A stretch of 64,000 nt of DNA from Evansella caseinilytica (lineage in GTDB: Bacteria > Bacillota > Bacilli > Bacillales > Salisediminibacteriaceae), in the NCBI RefSeq assembly GCF_900107275.1, contig NZ_FNPI01000002.1, forward strand, positions 186,001 to 250,000, written 5' to 3'. The position numbers and the translations under genes are program-made. Shown here in pieces: positions 25,759 to 34,225 of the stretch. The first letter of the stretch is position 1, and the number at the start of each line of letters is the position of its first letter. The notes beneath the pieces were generated by a model. That model saw only the letters and a program-made list of their open reading frames with translations. It did not search any database and was not told where the DNA came from.

Positions 25759-25851
25759 GGAGGAGTACCCAAGTCCGGCTGAAGGGATCGGTCTTGAAAA
25801 CCGACAGGCGGGTTAAACCGCGCGGGGGTTCGAATCCCTCCTCCTCCGCCA
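25759..25851 (+). tRNA. tRNA-Ser (TGA)
   Basis: A 93-nt tRNA with a long variable arm and encoded CCA. Acceptor GGAGGAG/CTCCTCC with discriminator G. Anticodon loop CTTGAAA gives TGA. Third and last tRNA of the cluster; a T-rich terminator follows. Confidence 0.95.
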
Positions 25852-25856
25852 GAACT

Positions 25857-25910
25857 TCTACCATCTCATCTATTGATAAACTTCGGTTTTGAGGTAGGTG
25901 TTTTTTTTTT
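25857..25910 (+). terminator. Terminator of the tRNA cluster
   Basis: CTACC..CTCA pairs with TGAG..GGTAG around a 21-nt loop, followed by ten T residues (25901-25910). Confidence 0.65.
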
Positions 25911-25966
25911 ACACAAAAAAGGCTTGGTACAATAGTAACGTCACCAACGACAGAAAGGAGTTTCAT

Positions 25967-26326
25967 ATGAAAATTGCTGTTACCGAGGCTGCATATAAGG
26001 CGCTTGTAAAGCAAAGTCCAACGCTTGTGAATCATTATTTAATGATTCAATACGACATTGACGGCTGCGGATGTGTGGTTAGCGGTGTGACAAAGCTGGT
26101 GGAAAAAGACATGCTCTTGTCTACCGACATTTTGGCATCGACAAATATCAACCTGCAGGTTGCCTATGAAAAGCAATACGACTGGGTTTATGATGAAGAG
26201 ATGATGATTGATTTTTTGCCTTCGACAAATACATTTCAATTAAAAAGCAGCAATCAAATCATCAATCCACGGATGAGATTTTTCCCAATGACGCAGAAAC
26301 CGGAAGCATGTTGTCGCGTGAAATGA
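25967..26326 (+). CDS. HesB/IscA-like iron-sulfur cluster biosynthesis family protein
   Basis: A 119-residue protein starting MKIAVTEAAYKALVKQ, the typical A-type carrier N-terminus. It has GCGC (residues 31-34) and a CC pair near the C-terminus, but not the canonical three-cysteine pattern (C-x64-CGC) of IscA. It is closer to the YqkB/HesB-like branch, for which cluster carriage is not proven. AAGGAG lies 6 nt before the ATG. The gene lies alone between the tRNA cluster and sodA. A link to superoxide-sensitive Fe-S proteins through its neighbour sodA is conceivable but unproven. Confidence 0.75.
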   Translation: MKIAVTEAAYKALVKQSPTLVNHYLMIQYDIDGCGCVVSGVTKLVEKDMLLSTDILASTNINLQVAYEKQYDWVYDEEMMIDFLPSTNTFQLKSSNQIINPRMRFFPMTQKPEACCRVK

Positions 26327-26531
26327 TGTTTAAACTCTATTTACTTAGGGCATACCTATACCTGATCATGTGACAAAATATTATTATTTGCGACATTCCG
26401 TTACTCACAAATGCAACCTGCATGTGCTTCAGCGAGTCAATTGGCGTCGAGTAACCGCAGACGCAGGGTGTGAGCTGTACTTAGGAGGAAATGGAAGGCG
26501 CTTCCACTTTTCTAATAAGGAGGAGAGATGT

Positions 26532-27140
26532 ATGGCATATACGTTACCGGATCTACCATACGCACATGATGCATTAGCACCTCATATCGATGAGGAAACG
26601 ATGAAAATTCATCACGGCAAGCATCATCATACGTATGTCACAAAGTTGAATGAGGCATTGGAGGGGCACAGTGACTTGCAAGGTAAAAGCTTGGAGGAAC
26701 TGTTGAGCAATCTTGGCGCATTGCCGGAAAACATCCGTGGAGCTGTCAGAAATAACGGCGGCGGACATTTTAACCACACGCTTTTCTGGAAGATAATGTC
26801 TCCGACCGGCGGAGGCGCTCCATCCGGTGAACTGTCCGATGAGATCAATGAAGCATTTGGAAGCTTTGACAAATTCAAAGAAGCGTTCAAGAATGCAGCA
26901 TTAACCCGTTTTGGATCAGGCTGGGCATGGCTGGTGGTTAACAGCGGCAAACTGGAAGTAATGAGTACCCCGAACCAGGACACACCGCTTATGGATGGAA
27001 AAACGGCAATCCTTGGCGTCGATGTATGGGAGCACGCCTATTACTTGAAGTATCAAAACCTTCGTCCGAATTATGTGGATGCATTTTTTAACGTGATACA
27101 TTGGGAGGAAGTTGCGAAACGCTTTGCGGAAGCAAAGTAA
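26532..27140 (+). CDS. sodA: Superoxide dismutase [Mn]
   Basis: Detoxifies superoxide to peroxide and oxygen in the cytoplasm. The 202-residue product is standard length. Metal ligands are H27 (KIHHGK), H82 (FNHTLFW), and D164 and H168 (DVWEHAYY). The residue context [11 protein letters not shown] fits manganese SODs, though Mn/Fe choice is not certain from sequence. The ATG at 26532 follows AAGGAGGAG; the frame is open 54 codons upstream, but those codons lie in the promoter region. It precedes yqgE, as in B. subtilis. Confidence 0.97.
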   Translation: MAYTLPDLPYAHDALAPHIDEETMKIHHGKHHHTYVTKLNEALEGHSDLQGKSLEELLSNLGALPENIRGAVRNNGGGHFNHTLFWKIMSPTGGGAPSGELSDEINEAFGSFDKFKEAFKNAALTRFGSGWAWLVVNSGKLEVMSTPNQDTPLMDGKTAILGVDVWEHAYYLKYQNLRPNYVDAFFNVIHWEEVAKRFAEAK

Positions 27141-27198
27141 CGAAGCAGCGACGATAAAAAGAATGAGTGACGGTATGATCGCAGCAAGATAGTTAAAA

Positions 27199-27243
27199 GC
27201 GCGTGTTCAAAAAGAAAAAACACGCATTTTTTTGAACACACGC
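27199..27243. repeat. Hairpin with family-type ends after sodA
   Basis: GCGCGTGTTCAAAAA...TTTTTGAACACACGC, one mismatch in 15-bp arms, around a 14-nt A-rich loop. Ends match the family A/B terminal motif (GTTCAAAAAG). It may end sodA transcription. Confidence 0.6.
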
Positions 27244-27377
27244 TAAAAGTGAAAGCATATCTGGGCAGTGACACCTTAACCGCATCAGTTGGAAAACACT
27301 GGGGACACATTTCATGGCATATCCTTTTTCCCTTCGAGACACAATAGTAAGTGTCATGGTAAAAGGAGAGTCGGTGT

Positions 27378-28640
27378 ATGAAGAAATGGTTTCAGACGGT
27401 TGCAGGGGATCTTGAGTTAAGTAAGGATCTCAACCTCCTGCTGATTATCGGTGGCCTTTATTCGCTAAGCATTGCGCTGTCGAATACGTTCGTAAATGTG
27501 TATTTGTGGAAGCAATCTGGAGAATTTATCCACTTGGCGATATATAATTTAACAGTAGTCATTCTGCAGCCGCTGGCGTTTATTTTGGCAGGCAGATGGG
27601 CAAAAAAGATTGATCGGGTAATTGTTCTCCGCCTTGGAGTTACCTTCTTATCAATCTTTTTCTTTACAGTGCTGTTTTTAGGAGAAAATGCCGGCAAATA
27701 TTTGATTGTACTGGGCGGTATTTTAGGTATCGGCTACGGCTTTTATTGGCTGTCATTTAACGTGCTGACTTTTGAAATAACCGAACCGGAGACGCGGGAT
27801 TTTTTCAATGGGTTTCTTGGAATTCTCAATTCTTTTGCGGGAATGATCGGGCCGATATCGGCGGGGTTTTTAATCACCCGTATGGAAAAGCTTGTCGGCT
27901 ACCGCGTTATTTTCGCCATTTCTCTTGGGCTGTTTTTGACCGCAGTGGCGCTCAGTTTTTTCATTAAACGGCGGTCAGCCAAAGGGCAATATCATCTTCG
28001 GAAAGTTTTCCAAATTCGTAAACAGTACGCTGACTGGAAAAAAATTCTCACCGCGCATTTTTTTCAGGGGCTGCGGGAAGGGAGCTTTATTTTTGTCATT
28101 TCTGTCTGGGTCTATGTTGCAACCGGCAGTGAAATGGCTCTAGGGACATACGGCTTGATTGCCTCGGGTGTTTCATTCATTTCCTATTATCTGGTCGGCC
28201 GTTTTCTTAAACCGAAAAACAGAAAGCACGCGATCCTCATCGGAGGTTTAATCCTGTATGCGGCCATTTATATCATCGTGTTTGATGTCAATTTTACTCG
28301 TTTGATTTTATACGGAATTTCCATTTCCATTGCCTATCCTTTATTGCTGGTTCCATACGTTTCCCTTACATATGATGTCATCGGAAATGGCTGGAAAGCC
28401 GGCGAAATGAGGATCGAGTACATCGTAATCCGCGAGCTGTTTTTAAATTTAGGACGCATCGCCTCGATTTTGGTCCTGATGTTCTTCATCATCGTTTTCG
28501 GAGAGGACAAAGGTATACCGAACGCATTGATGATATTGGGAATCGGTCACTTATTGATTTATTGGTGCATAAGAAAAATGAATTTGCCGCATATGGGAAA
28601 GAAGGAAAATTTCAGTGCGCGTTCAAAAAGGAGGACATAA
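27378..28640 (+). CDS. yqgE: YqgE-like MFS transporter
   Basis: A 420-residue, 12-helix major facilitator protein. The N-terminal segment (LSKDLNLLLIIGGLYSLSIA, then LSNTFVNVYLWKQSG) and position between sodA and pbpA match B. subtilis YqgE. Substrate unknown. The ATG has AAAAGGAGA upstream. The last eight codons (ARSKRRT and stop) are encoded by the end of a family B repeat (GTTCAAAAAGGAGGACATAA), so an insertion has replaced the original C-terminus. The tail is cytoplasmic and probably tolerant. No strong terminator follows. Confidence 0.88.
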   Translation: MKKWFQTVAGDLELSKDLNLLLIIGGLYSLSIALSNTFVNVYLWKQSGEFIHLAIYNLTVVILQPLAFILAGRWAKKIDRVIVLRLGVTFLSIFFFTVLFLGENAGKYLIVLGGILGIGYGFYWLSFNVLTFEITEPETRDFFNGFLGILNSFAGMIGPISAGFLITRMEKLVGYRVIFAISLGLFLTAVALSFFIKRRSAKGQYHLRKVFQIRKQYADWKKILTAHFFQGLREGSFIFVISVWVYVATGSEMALGTYGLIASGVSFISYYLVGRFLKPKNRKHAILIGGLILYAAIYIIVFDVNFTRLILYGISISIAYPLLLVPYVSLTYDVIGNGWKAGEMRIEYIVIRELFLNLGRIASILVLMFFIIVFGEDKGIPNALMILGIGHLLIYWCIRKMNLPHMGKKENFSARSKRRT

Positions 28641-28681
28641 AACGAAGAGATTCGCAGGCGCTGTTTCCCGGACTTTTTGGA
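28617..28681 (+). repeat. Family B repeat, internally deleted copy, overlaps yqgE end
   Basis: GTTCAAAAAGGAGGACATA followed directly by the opposite end of the family (GAGATTCGCAGGCGCTG...ACTTTTTG). The middle found in the 57028-57181 copy is missing. Supplies the yqgE stop codon. Confidence 0.7.
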
Positions 28682-28729
28682 ACTTCCTCTTACAGTATGC
28701 AAGAACACCATGGAGATTGTTGAGTACTG

Positions 28730-28757
28730 TTGAAAAAAAGACTGTTTGTGCTATAAT
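28730..28757 (+). promoter_or_regulatory. Strong promoter with no downstream reading frame
   Basis: TTGAAA (28730-28735), a 16-nt spacer, and TATAAT (28752-28757). No coding sequence follows for 650 nt, which points to an RNA gene. Confidence 0.65.
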
Positions 28758-28763
28758 ATAGCT

Positions 28764-29160
28764 AAATGAACATTCTCTTTTAGTGGTTGTTCAAAAAGAT
28801 CGTTTTTTATCTTTTTGAACAATCACGATGCAATGAGTGGAGCCGATGCATTCTTTTAAAGTCGGCTATGAGTGGGTTTCTCGTAGTCGACGCGATCGAG
28901 CGGAACCATTGCCTATTTGAACACGCTTGTTTAGAGAAAAATGCCTGCGGTGTTGGTGAACTTCGAGTTTAATTCGAACCGAACACCAATTCACACGGGA
29001 GCTCAATATTTGGGCACGTACAGCATGCCTTGCCGAGGAAGCTGGAAATGAACTTGAGAGCACCCACCTGCTTTAGGGCGGGTTCGTGATATCTGGAAGA
29101 TAACCGCATCTGCGGGCAGACAATTGATAATTCTATGAATGTATGTTCAAACATTCTCTA
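28764..29160 (+). ncRNA. Candidate structured small RNA (6S-like layout), interrupted by repeat A5
   Basis: After the promoter, TGAACATTC (28767) can pair with GAATGTATGTTCA (about 29138-29150). Between them, outside the repeat, lie several good hairpins: GGTGTT...AACACC at 28949-28987 with inner TTCGA/TCGAA; GGCA/TGCC at 29012-29029; ACCC..CCT/AGG..GGGT at 29063-29084; and CCGC/GCGG at 29104-29115. There is no ORF. A terminator follows at 29195. The closing stem plus hairpin series recalls 6S RNA, but I cannot confirm that. Repeat A5 (28785-28926) sits inside. The pieces are certain; the RNA call is tentative. Confidence 0.35.
28783..28926 (+). repeat. Family A element, copy A5 (internally deleted), with H hairpin
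   Basis: H hairpin at 28783-28826 (GTGGTTG...CAATCAC, loop CGTTTTTT), then a short body joined at CAATGAG. In full copies this heptamer occurs at both borders of the missing part, so recombination between direct repeats explains the deletion. Ends with ATTTGAACACGC. The flanks TCTTTTAGT and TTGTTTAGA share TTTAG, a possibly decayed target duplication. Confidence 0.8.
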
Positions 29161-29194
29161 CCTATATATAGTGTGTGGGCTGAACATCCTTTTT

Positions 29195-29218
29195 AGACAC
29201 CTTAATTTTAAGGTGTCT
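29195..29218 (+). terminator. Terminator upstream of pbpA
   Basis: AGACACCTTA/TAAGGTGTCT with a 4-nt loop, flanked by T-rich sequence (CCTTTTT before, ATTCTTTAG after). Probably ends the RNA transcribed from the 28752 promoter. Confidence 0.7.
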
Positions 29219-29410
29219 ATTCTTTAGATACATTTTCCTTTGAAAAATGAAGGAAAGTGTTTCCGGCAGCTGATTTGTAACCATCTTTTTAAAAGGCGCT
29301 TTTTTTTCATGGCGACAAAGTTTGCGAAGCCTGCCGTTCAAAAAGAGAGCGCATTTTTTCGAGCTAACGCGATTAGAAATTCACGTGCATCTTAGAAAGG
29401 AAATTCATGT

Positions 29411-31435
29411 ATGAGTGAAAAAAAAGGAAAGAAAAATCATATACCTGTACGGCTGAATCTTTTATTTTTTCTAGTATTTTTATTATTTTCTGCGCTCATT
29501 TTGCGCCTTGGATTTGTGCAGATCGTTCAGGGGGAAGATTTTGAAGAAAAGCTGGAACGGACAATCAACATCAGTGTACCGGTGGAGGCTCCGCGAGGAC
29601 TGATGTACGACCGCTTTGGCAATGTTGTTGTCGATAATGACCTGCTATTGACGGCAACCTATACAAACCGCTACACTCCACAGGCGGAAATGCTGGCGAC
29701 GGCACGAAGGCTGAATGAATATATCACGCTTGAACCGACACGGGTATATGAACGCGATATTCGGGAGTATTGGAGTCTTTTATTCCCGGATGAATATGAG
29801 GCGAAGCTTCCCCTGGAAGAAGCAAAAACGTTGGATATTGGCGGCGATGATATACACAAGGAGCGGCTGGACCGGATCACCGAAGAGGAATTAGAGCGGT
29901 TGACGGATGAGGATATGGAAGTTTTTGCGTTATGGCGGGAATTCAATGTCGGCTACAATAATTTGCCGCATAAGATAAAACGGGGAATCTCCTATGAAGA
30001 AGCGGCTTTAATTATGGAGAATCTTGAGAGCCTTCCGGGAGTGGATATTATCCGTGATTCCAGAAGAAAGTACGTATATGCTGATTCCTTGCGAGGCGTG
30101 TTCGGCAATGTCGGCTCGATTCCGAAGGATGACATCGATTATTTTTTAGCGAACGGTTATGAGCGAAACGCGGAGGTTGGCCGCAGTTATTTGGAAAGTC
30201 AGTATGAAACCGTGTTGTCGGGAAGAAAAGGCCAACTCGACAATTTCATGGATCAGGACGGCAATTTTTTGAAAAATCCTGAAGAACGGCTCGGCAGCAG
30301 GGGAAACGATCTTGTTCTCACCTTTGATATGGAATTGCAACAGCATGTGGAAGCGATTATTGAATCGCGGGTAAAGGAATTCAGCGCCAGTTTTATCGGT
30401 GAGCCAAATGCGTATGTCGTCATGATGGAGCCGCATACTGGAGATGTTCTGGCCATGGCCGGATATACCAGTGATATTGCAACGTTCACTCTCGGCTTCG
30501 AAATGGGGTCGGCAATCAAGGGAGCCACCGTTCTTGCCGGATTTGATACCGGTGTCATCACACCGCAAACGACGATTCTGGACAGAACATTGAACCTGCC
30601 GGGAGCGCGCCCTATCAGTTCCCACCGTCCGCTCGGATACGTTAACTACTCATCGGCATTGGAAATGTCTTCTAATATTTATATGGTGGAGATTGCAATG
30701 CGGATTATCGGATATATACCAGGTGTTTCCGGCACGAATTGGGGTAATTTTTATCGCGGCTACGATGTTCTCCGGTCTTACTACAGCCAATTTGGACTTG
30801 GAGTGAAAACGGGGATTGATTTGCCGAATGAATTCACCGGAATCAACGGCGGCAACAGCCGTGAACCTGGACAACTGCTGTTCCTTTCGTTTGGGCAATT
30901 CGATACGTATACACCGCTGCAACTGGCACAGTACGTCTCCACGATAGCAAATGACGGCTATCGTATCGCGCCGCGGGTTGTCAAGGAAATACGGGAACCG
31001 GGCAGATCAAGGGAAGAGCTTGGACCGATTTCTCAGCAGTTGGAGCCGAAAGTGTTAAATAAATTGGCGATAGACGAAAGCTATATTGATCTGGTAAAAC
31101 AAGGCTTTTACCAGGTGACTCACGGATCAAGAGGGACGGCAACTGGTTTTTTCGGCAATGCGGGAAAACCGTACAGCGATTATCAAGTGGCAGGAAAAAC
31201 TGGGACTGCACAGGTGTTCGTCGATGGCAGGGAAGCGAATAACCAAACGTTCGTGGCATTTGCGCCATACGATGCGCCGGAAGTGGCCATTGCCGTGGTA
31301 GTCCCGGGAATCAACAAAAATCAAAGCGGTGTTGCGAACCGGATTTCACAGGATATTCTTTACGCTTATTTTTCATTGGAAGAGCAGCGTAGTGGACCGG
31401 AGAACCGGGAGGAGGTAAGTGCGGTAGAAGAGTGA
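29411..31435 (+). CDS. pbpA: Penicillin-binding protein 2A-type transpeptidase (class B PBP)
   Basis: Peptidoglycan D,D-transpeptidase of the elongation machinery, anchored in the membrane. It is 674 residues with a single N-terminal helix (LNLLFFLVFLLFSALILRLG), a dimerisation/pedestal domain, and a transpeptidase domain. Catalytic motifs are S367-x-x-K370 (GSAIKG), S420-S421-N422, and K596-T597-G598 (GKTGTAQ). The fold, the YDRFGN motif and the place after yqgE match B. subtilis PbpA, which redundantly with PbpH shapes rod growth. The ATG has an AGAAAGGAA SD. It stands alone and is followed by a convergent terminator. Confidence 0.93.
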   Translation: MSEKKGKKNHIPVRLNLLFFLVFLLFSALILRLGFVQIVQGEDFEEKLERTINISVPVEAPRGLMYDRFGNVVVDNDLLLTATYTNRYTPQAEMLATARRLNEYITLEPTRVYERDIREYWSLLFPDEYEAKLPLEEAKTLDIGGDDIHKERLDRITEEELERLTDEDMEVFALWREFNVGYNNLPHKIKRGISYEEAALIMENLESLPGVDIIRDSRRKYVYADSLRGVFGNVGSIPKDDIDYFLANGYERNAEVGRSYLESQYETVLSGRKGQLDNFMDQDGNFLKNPEERLGSRGNDLVLTFDMELQQHVEAIIESRVKEFSASFIGEPNAYVVMMEPHTGDVLAMAGYTSDIATFTLGFEMGSAIKGATVLAGFDTGVITPQTTILDRTLNLPGARPISSHRPLGYVNYSSALEMSSNIYMVEIAMRIIGYIPGVSGTNWGNFYRGYDVLRSYYSQFGLGVKTGIDLPNEFTGINGGNSREPGQLLFLSFGQFDTYTPLQLAQYVSTIANDGYRIAPRVVKEIREPGRSREELGPISQQLEPKVLNKLAIDESYIDLVKQGFYQVTHGSRGTATGFFGNAGKPYSDYQVAGKTGTAQVFVDGREANNQTFVAFAPYDAPEVAIAVVVPGINKNQSGVANRISQDILYAYFSLEEQRSGPENREEVSAVEE

Positions 31436-31511
31436 GCAGTGGTGTCGGTCTTAGTGCCGGCGGAAAACGCTTTGTAAAATAAAATTAGAAAAGAGCCTGG
31501 ATAAAATTCGC

Positions 31512-31556
31512 GGGGGTGTACTGAAAAGGGAAAAACACCCTTTTGAGACACCCCCC
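31512..31556. terminator. Hairpin terminator between pbpA and yqzC
   Basis: GGGGGTGTACTGAAAAGGG with CCCTTTTGAGACACCCCC (imperfect), A-rich loop. Near twin of 5989-6033; between convergent genes. Confidence 0.7.
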
Positions 31557-31583
31557 TCTGAAATTCCAAGCTTTTTTGTTTTT

Positions 31584-32150
31584 TTATTTCGTAATTAATT
31601 TGGCGATTTCTTTCGTTGACATGTCGCTGGTAATGTAATATTCGCCAAGATCAATATTTCGGTCTAATTCATTATCCAGCATATAATCTATAAACTTTTG
31701 TGAGTCGGAAATGACGTTCATTTTTGCCAGTTGCCGGCCGATATCGATGGATGTCATTCCCGGCTGTATCAGGAGAACCGTCTGGTATACTGTTTCCGGT
31801 TCTTCCTCCTTTTCTTTTTCGTCGTCTTTGTCTGACTCTTTTTCTTTCGCCTGCTCCGCTTCTTCCTTCACAGACTCGAGCGTTGCCTCCAGTTCTTTTT
31901 TCTCGTCTGTCAGAATCTGCAGGTCCGCAGTCAGGCCGTCCAATTGATCCATCATGATGACGTAGTCGGCTTCCGTCAGCACCTCATAATCCGCATCCTT
32001 TAATACCTGGATGGCGTCTTCTGGTGTTAGTGCCTGTTCTTCTGGTGGCGTCGCCTGCGTTTTCGAGCTGAAATAATAGACAGCAGCAACGGTTGTTGTA
32101 GCCGCAACGATACCGATAGCTGCGCCGCGTAATTGATGCTTTAAAGACAC
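31584..32150 (-). CDS. yqzC: YqzC-like membrane-anchored protein with MltG-type LysM-like subdomain
   Basis: A 188-residue protein with an N-terminal helix (RGAAIGIVAATTTVAAVYYF), a coiled, highly acidic Glu/Lys linker (residues 75-120), and a C-terminal region. That region (LIQPGMTSIDIGRQLAKMNV, then GEYYITSDMSTKEIAKLIT) resembles the small LysM-like subdomain of YceG/MltG endolytic transglycosylases, without the catalytic domain. It may bind glycan strands outside the cell. GTG start with GAGAGGTAGGA upstream. It is 18 nt after yqzD on the same strand, forming a two-gene operon as I recall for yqzD-yqzC of B. subtilis. The name is by context and moderately sure. Confidence 0.6.
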   Translation of the reverse strand: MSLKHQLRGAAIGIVAATTTVAAVYYFSSKTQATPPEEQALTPEDAIQVLKDADYEVLTEADYVIMMDQLDGLTADLQILTDEKKELEATLESVKEEAEQAKEKESDKDDEKEKEEEPETVYQTVLLIQPGMTSIDIGRQLAKMNVISDSQKFIDYMLDNELDRNIDLGEYYITSDMSTKEIAKLITK

Positions 32151-32168
32151 CGTCGATTCCTACCTCTC

Positions 32169-32507
32169 TTAATTGTGATTGGATAACAAGCTTTCTATTT
32201 CTTCTGCTGCACGGTTTGTTATCTCAGCAATTTCCGAAACGGAATAGCCGTCTTCATGCATTGTTAAAACATCGTCTCTTGTCAATTTCTTTTCGGTAAA
32301 AGCAGTCTTCGTGTCGAGGGAAGGAGCAACGAGGGCTTCTTCTTCCAGCAAGCTCACTTTTTTCTTGAGCTGATACATTTCCTGCATTAATTGGATAGAG
32401 ACATTCTCCACTTGTTTTTCTATATCCTTTGCACGATCCTTTTGGAAAAAAGAAAGGACTAACAGAAAAATGGCTGCGACAAACAAGATAATGATTGTTA
32501 ATTGCAT
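32169..32507 (-). CDS. yqzD: YqzD-like membrane protein with DNA-binding-like tail
   Basis: A 112-residue protein. One N-terminal membrane helix (LTIIILFVAAIFLLVLSFFQ) is followed by a helical coiled-coil region (KDIEKQVENVSIQLMQEMYQ, then LKKKVSLLEEE) and a C-terminal segment LTRDDVLTMHEDGYSVSEIA with EITNRAAEEIESLL. The last segment resembles a homeodomain-like helix-turn-helix, as seen in several small Bacillus membrane proteins. The ATG lies 10 nt after GGAGG. It is the first gene of the yqzD-yqzC pair; the name rests on architecture and neighbours. Function unknown. Confidence 0.6.
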   Translation of the reverse strand: MQLTIIILFVAAIFLLVLSFFQKDRAKDIEKQVENVSIQLMQEMYQLKKKVSLLEEEALVAPSLDTKTAFTEKKLTRDDVLTMHEDGYSVSEIAEITNRAAEEIESLLSNHN

Positions 32508-33011
32508 CAGGGTATAACCTCCGTTTAAACTTCAAATCACATACTCCCTACTAGTTATATCATATATTGATGATTGTTCCTAGATGTCTAAAGTTGGATT
32601 TGTCGAATTGTCAAAATTTTTCTTGCATCAGTAGAAACGGAGGCGGATTTTTTTCAGAAAAATGTAGAATCGGAACGCGGAAAAATGTAAAATTTCGTGA
32701 CTGGAAAAAATATATGCTGTTGGAAGGTATGTGTTTCTTCATGGTGACATATAAAGACAAAAATACCTTCTTGTTGAAGGGGAAGATAATCGTTAAGATA
32801 AAATTACACACAAAATATTCCCGGGAAAAAACAAGCGGAGGAAGGATTTTTCAGGTACGGAAGTTTTTAAATCGCTCGTTAAACGGAGGTGAGCGTTCAG
32901 AGACAAACTCCTTTGGCTGTCTCAGGCTCATTCCGTTTTCGGTTCTATGCGAAAGTACACAGCAACAGGACAAGCGTGCAATGATATTGAAAAATGAGGA
33001 GGTAGAAAGCC
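32508..33011. other. Intergenic region, no gene recognised
   Basis: Divergent region between yqzD and the 33012 gene. A/T-rich; contains an inverted GAGACAAAC...GGCTGTCTC at 32899-32925. Overlapping open frames have no plausible SD or recognised similarity. Must contain both promoters; none is clear. Confidence 0.4.
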
Positions 33012-33608
33012 ATGTCTGTATTTCCACATGTAACCGCTGAATATAAAAAAGAGTATATGTTTAAGGGGAAGGACGGTTTTGCGCTGACGTTGAATCCGGA
33101 GAAATTTCACCATTTTTGCGAAGGGGAAAACGGAGACATCTCCTGGAAGTGGATCCATTTACCGATGAAAGCGGAAGGAAAGCAGTTAAATAAACTTTTG
33201 CTGGCGAATAATTCAGAAAAATCGGTAAATATAGACGTTTTAGTGCGCTATGAAATTTTTTCAGATCACAATATTCCATTGGTGTATTTTTCGCCGACCC
33301 GTGAAGCGATTGTTCTGTATGACGGCAGCGAATACCGGATTTTCGGCGGCATCAGCTCTCATGGGAACGGCGACCGTTTCAGCACGATCCCGGTAAATGT
33401 GGAACAATGGAAAAAAAGCTCGGCATTTCATTTTCAGCCGCTGTCGAAGCAAAGCAAAGGATGGAGCCTGGAATTTCAATTGCATCTTAAGCAAGGAGCA
33501 GCCTCCTATCTCTATGAATGGGAATTTAAAGGCGGAGAGTTGCAGGAAATTGAAGAAATGCATACGCAATACCAGCGCTTACTGGGGAACGGCGAATTGA
33601 TCTATTAA
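33012..33608 (+). CDS. Hypothetical protein, no family recognised
   Basis: A 198-residue soluble protein preceded by GAGGAGGTAGAAAGCC and an ATG. No signal peptide or membrane helix. The sequence alternates polar and hydrophobic residues (WKWIHLPMKAEGKQLNKLLL, VNIDVLVRYEIFSDHNIPLV, GWSLEFQLHLKQGAASYLYE), suggesting a mostly beta-strand sandwich, with a final amphipathic helix (ELQEIEEMHTQYQRLL). The gene is isolated, bounded by a gap on the left and a family D repeat directly after the stop. I do not recognise it; codon use looks like its neighbours. The good SD supports expression. Confidence 0.7.
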   Translation: MSVFPHVTAEYKKEYMFKGKDGFALTLNPEKFHHFCEGENGDISWKWIHLPMKAEGKQLNKLLLANNSEKSVNIDVLVRYEIFSDHNIPLVYFSPTREAIVLYDGSEYRIFGGISSHGNGDRFSTIPVNVEQWKKSSAFHFQPLSKQSKGWSLEFQLHLKQGAASYLYEWEFKGGELQEIEEMHTQYQRLLGNGELIY

Positions 33609-33611
33609 ACC

Positions 33612-33784
33612 GTGGTTATTCAAAAAGATAAAAACCGATCTTTTTGAATATTTATAGCGATGGCTCGCCTTCACCGCTGCATGGGAGAAAAAGTGCGTTT
33701 CTCCCATGCTTAAAGGACGCGGTGGCTTGCTCATCGCTTCGTGGTTATTCAAAAAGATAAAAACCGATCTTTTTGAATAACCAC
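33612..33784 (+). repeat. Family D repeat, single unit with two H hairpins
   Basis: First H-like hairpin at 33612-33655 (outer arm not paired), then the compound hairpin GCGATGG...CATCGC with GCATGGGAG/CTCCCATGC. A perfect H hairpin follows at 33741-33784 (GTGGTTATTCAAAAAGAT and complement). Same design as the 10.5 kb array. Confidence 0.9.
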
Positions 33785-33790
33785 TTTCAC

Positions 33791-33819
33791 TTGAATAATG
33801 ACGTAGTTTTTGCTATTAT
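33791..33819 (+). promoter_or_regulatory. Promoter of rpmG
   Basis: TTGAAT (33791-33796), a 17-nt spacer, and TATTAT (33814-33819), 41 nt upstream of rpmG and just after the family D repeat. Confidence 0.7.
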
Positions 33820-33859
33820 TTTAAAGTATGAATTCGTTTGAGGTTTGGAGGGAAAAATT

Positions 33860-34009
33860 ATGCGCGTACAAGTAACATTAGCTTGCACAGAAACTGGTGA
33901 TCGCAATTATATTACGACAAAAAATAAGCGTCAAAACCCGGATCGTCTTGAGCTTAAGAAATATAGTCCAAGATTAAAGCGTCATACACTACATCGCGAG
34001 ACGAAGTAA
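33860..34009 (+). CDS. rpmG: Ribosomal protein bL33 (zinc-independent form)
   Basis: A 49-residue protein of the large ribosomal subunit: [20 protein letters not shown] with the basic C-terminus [16 protein letters not shown]. It has one cysteine only, so it is the C-minus form that does not need zinc, as in RpmGA. The ATG follows TTGGAGGG. It has its own promoter and terminator. The position upstream of yqgN is as in B. subtilis. Short genes like this are easily missed. Confidence 0.95.
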   Translation: MRVQVTLACTETGDRNYITTKNKRQNPDRLELKKYSPRLKRHTLHRETK

Positions 34010-34030
34010 TTGTGTATATGCGTTTGTTTG

Positions 34031-34084
34031 CAAGAAAAACCTTTTTCGAGCTTGTCCGAAGCTTGAAGAGGTTTTTCTTGTTTT
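34031..34084 (+). terminator. Terminator after rpmG
   Basis: CAAGAAAAACCT/AGGTTTTTCTTG with inner CAAGCTTC-type pairing, followed by TTTT. Confidence 0.8.
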
Positions 34085-34225
34085 AACCGGTGGAGGAGAA
34101 TGCTGGCAGTTGCCGCGAATGTAAAGCATATCGATACGAGATCAAAATAGGGCTGGGCTTGCTGCTTTGCGGTCATTCGAATGGATCAAATAGAGAATCG
34201 ATTCTCAGAAAGGAGGATGAGCGCC

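Noticed and set aside
32567-33040. 157-codon frame before the 33012 gene
   Set aside because: No SD, unlikely composition, and it overlaps the well-supported start at 33012.
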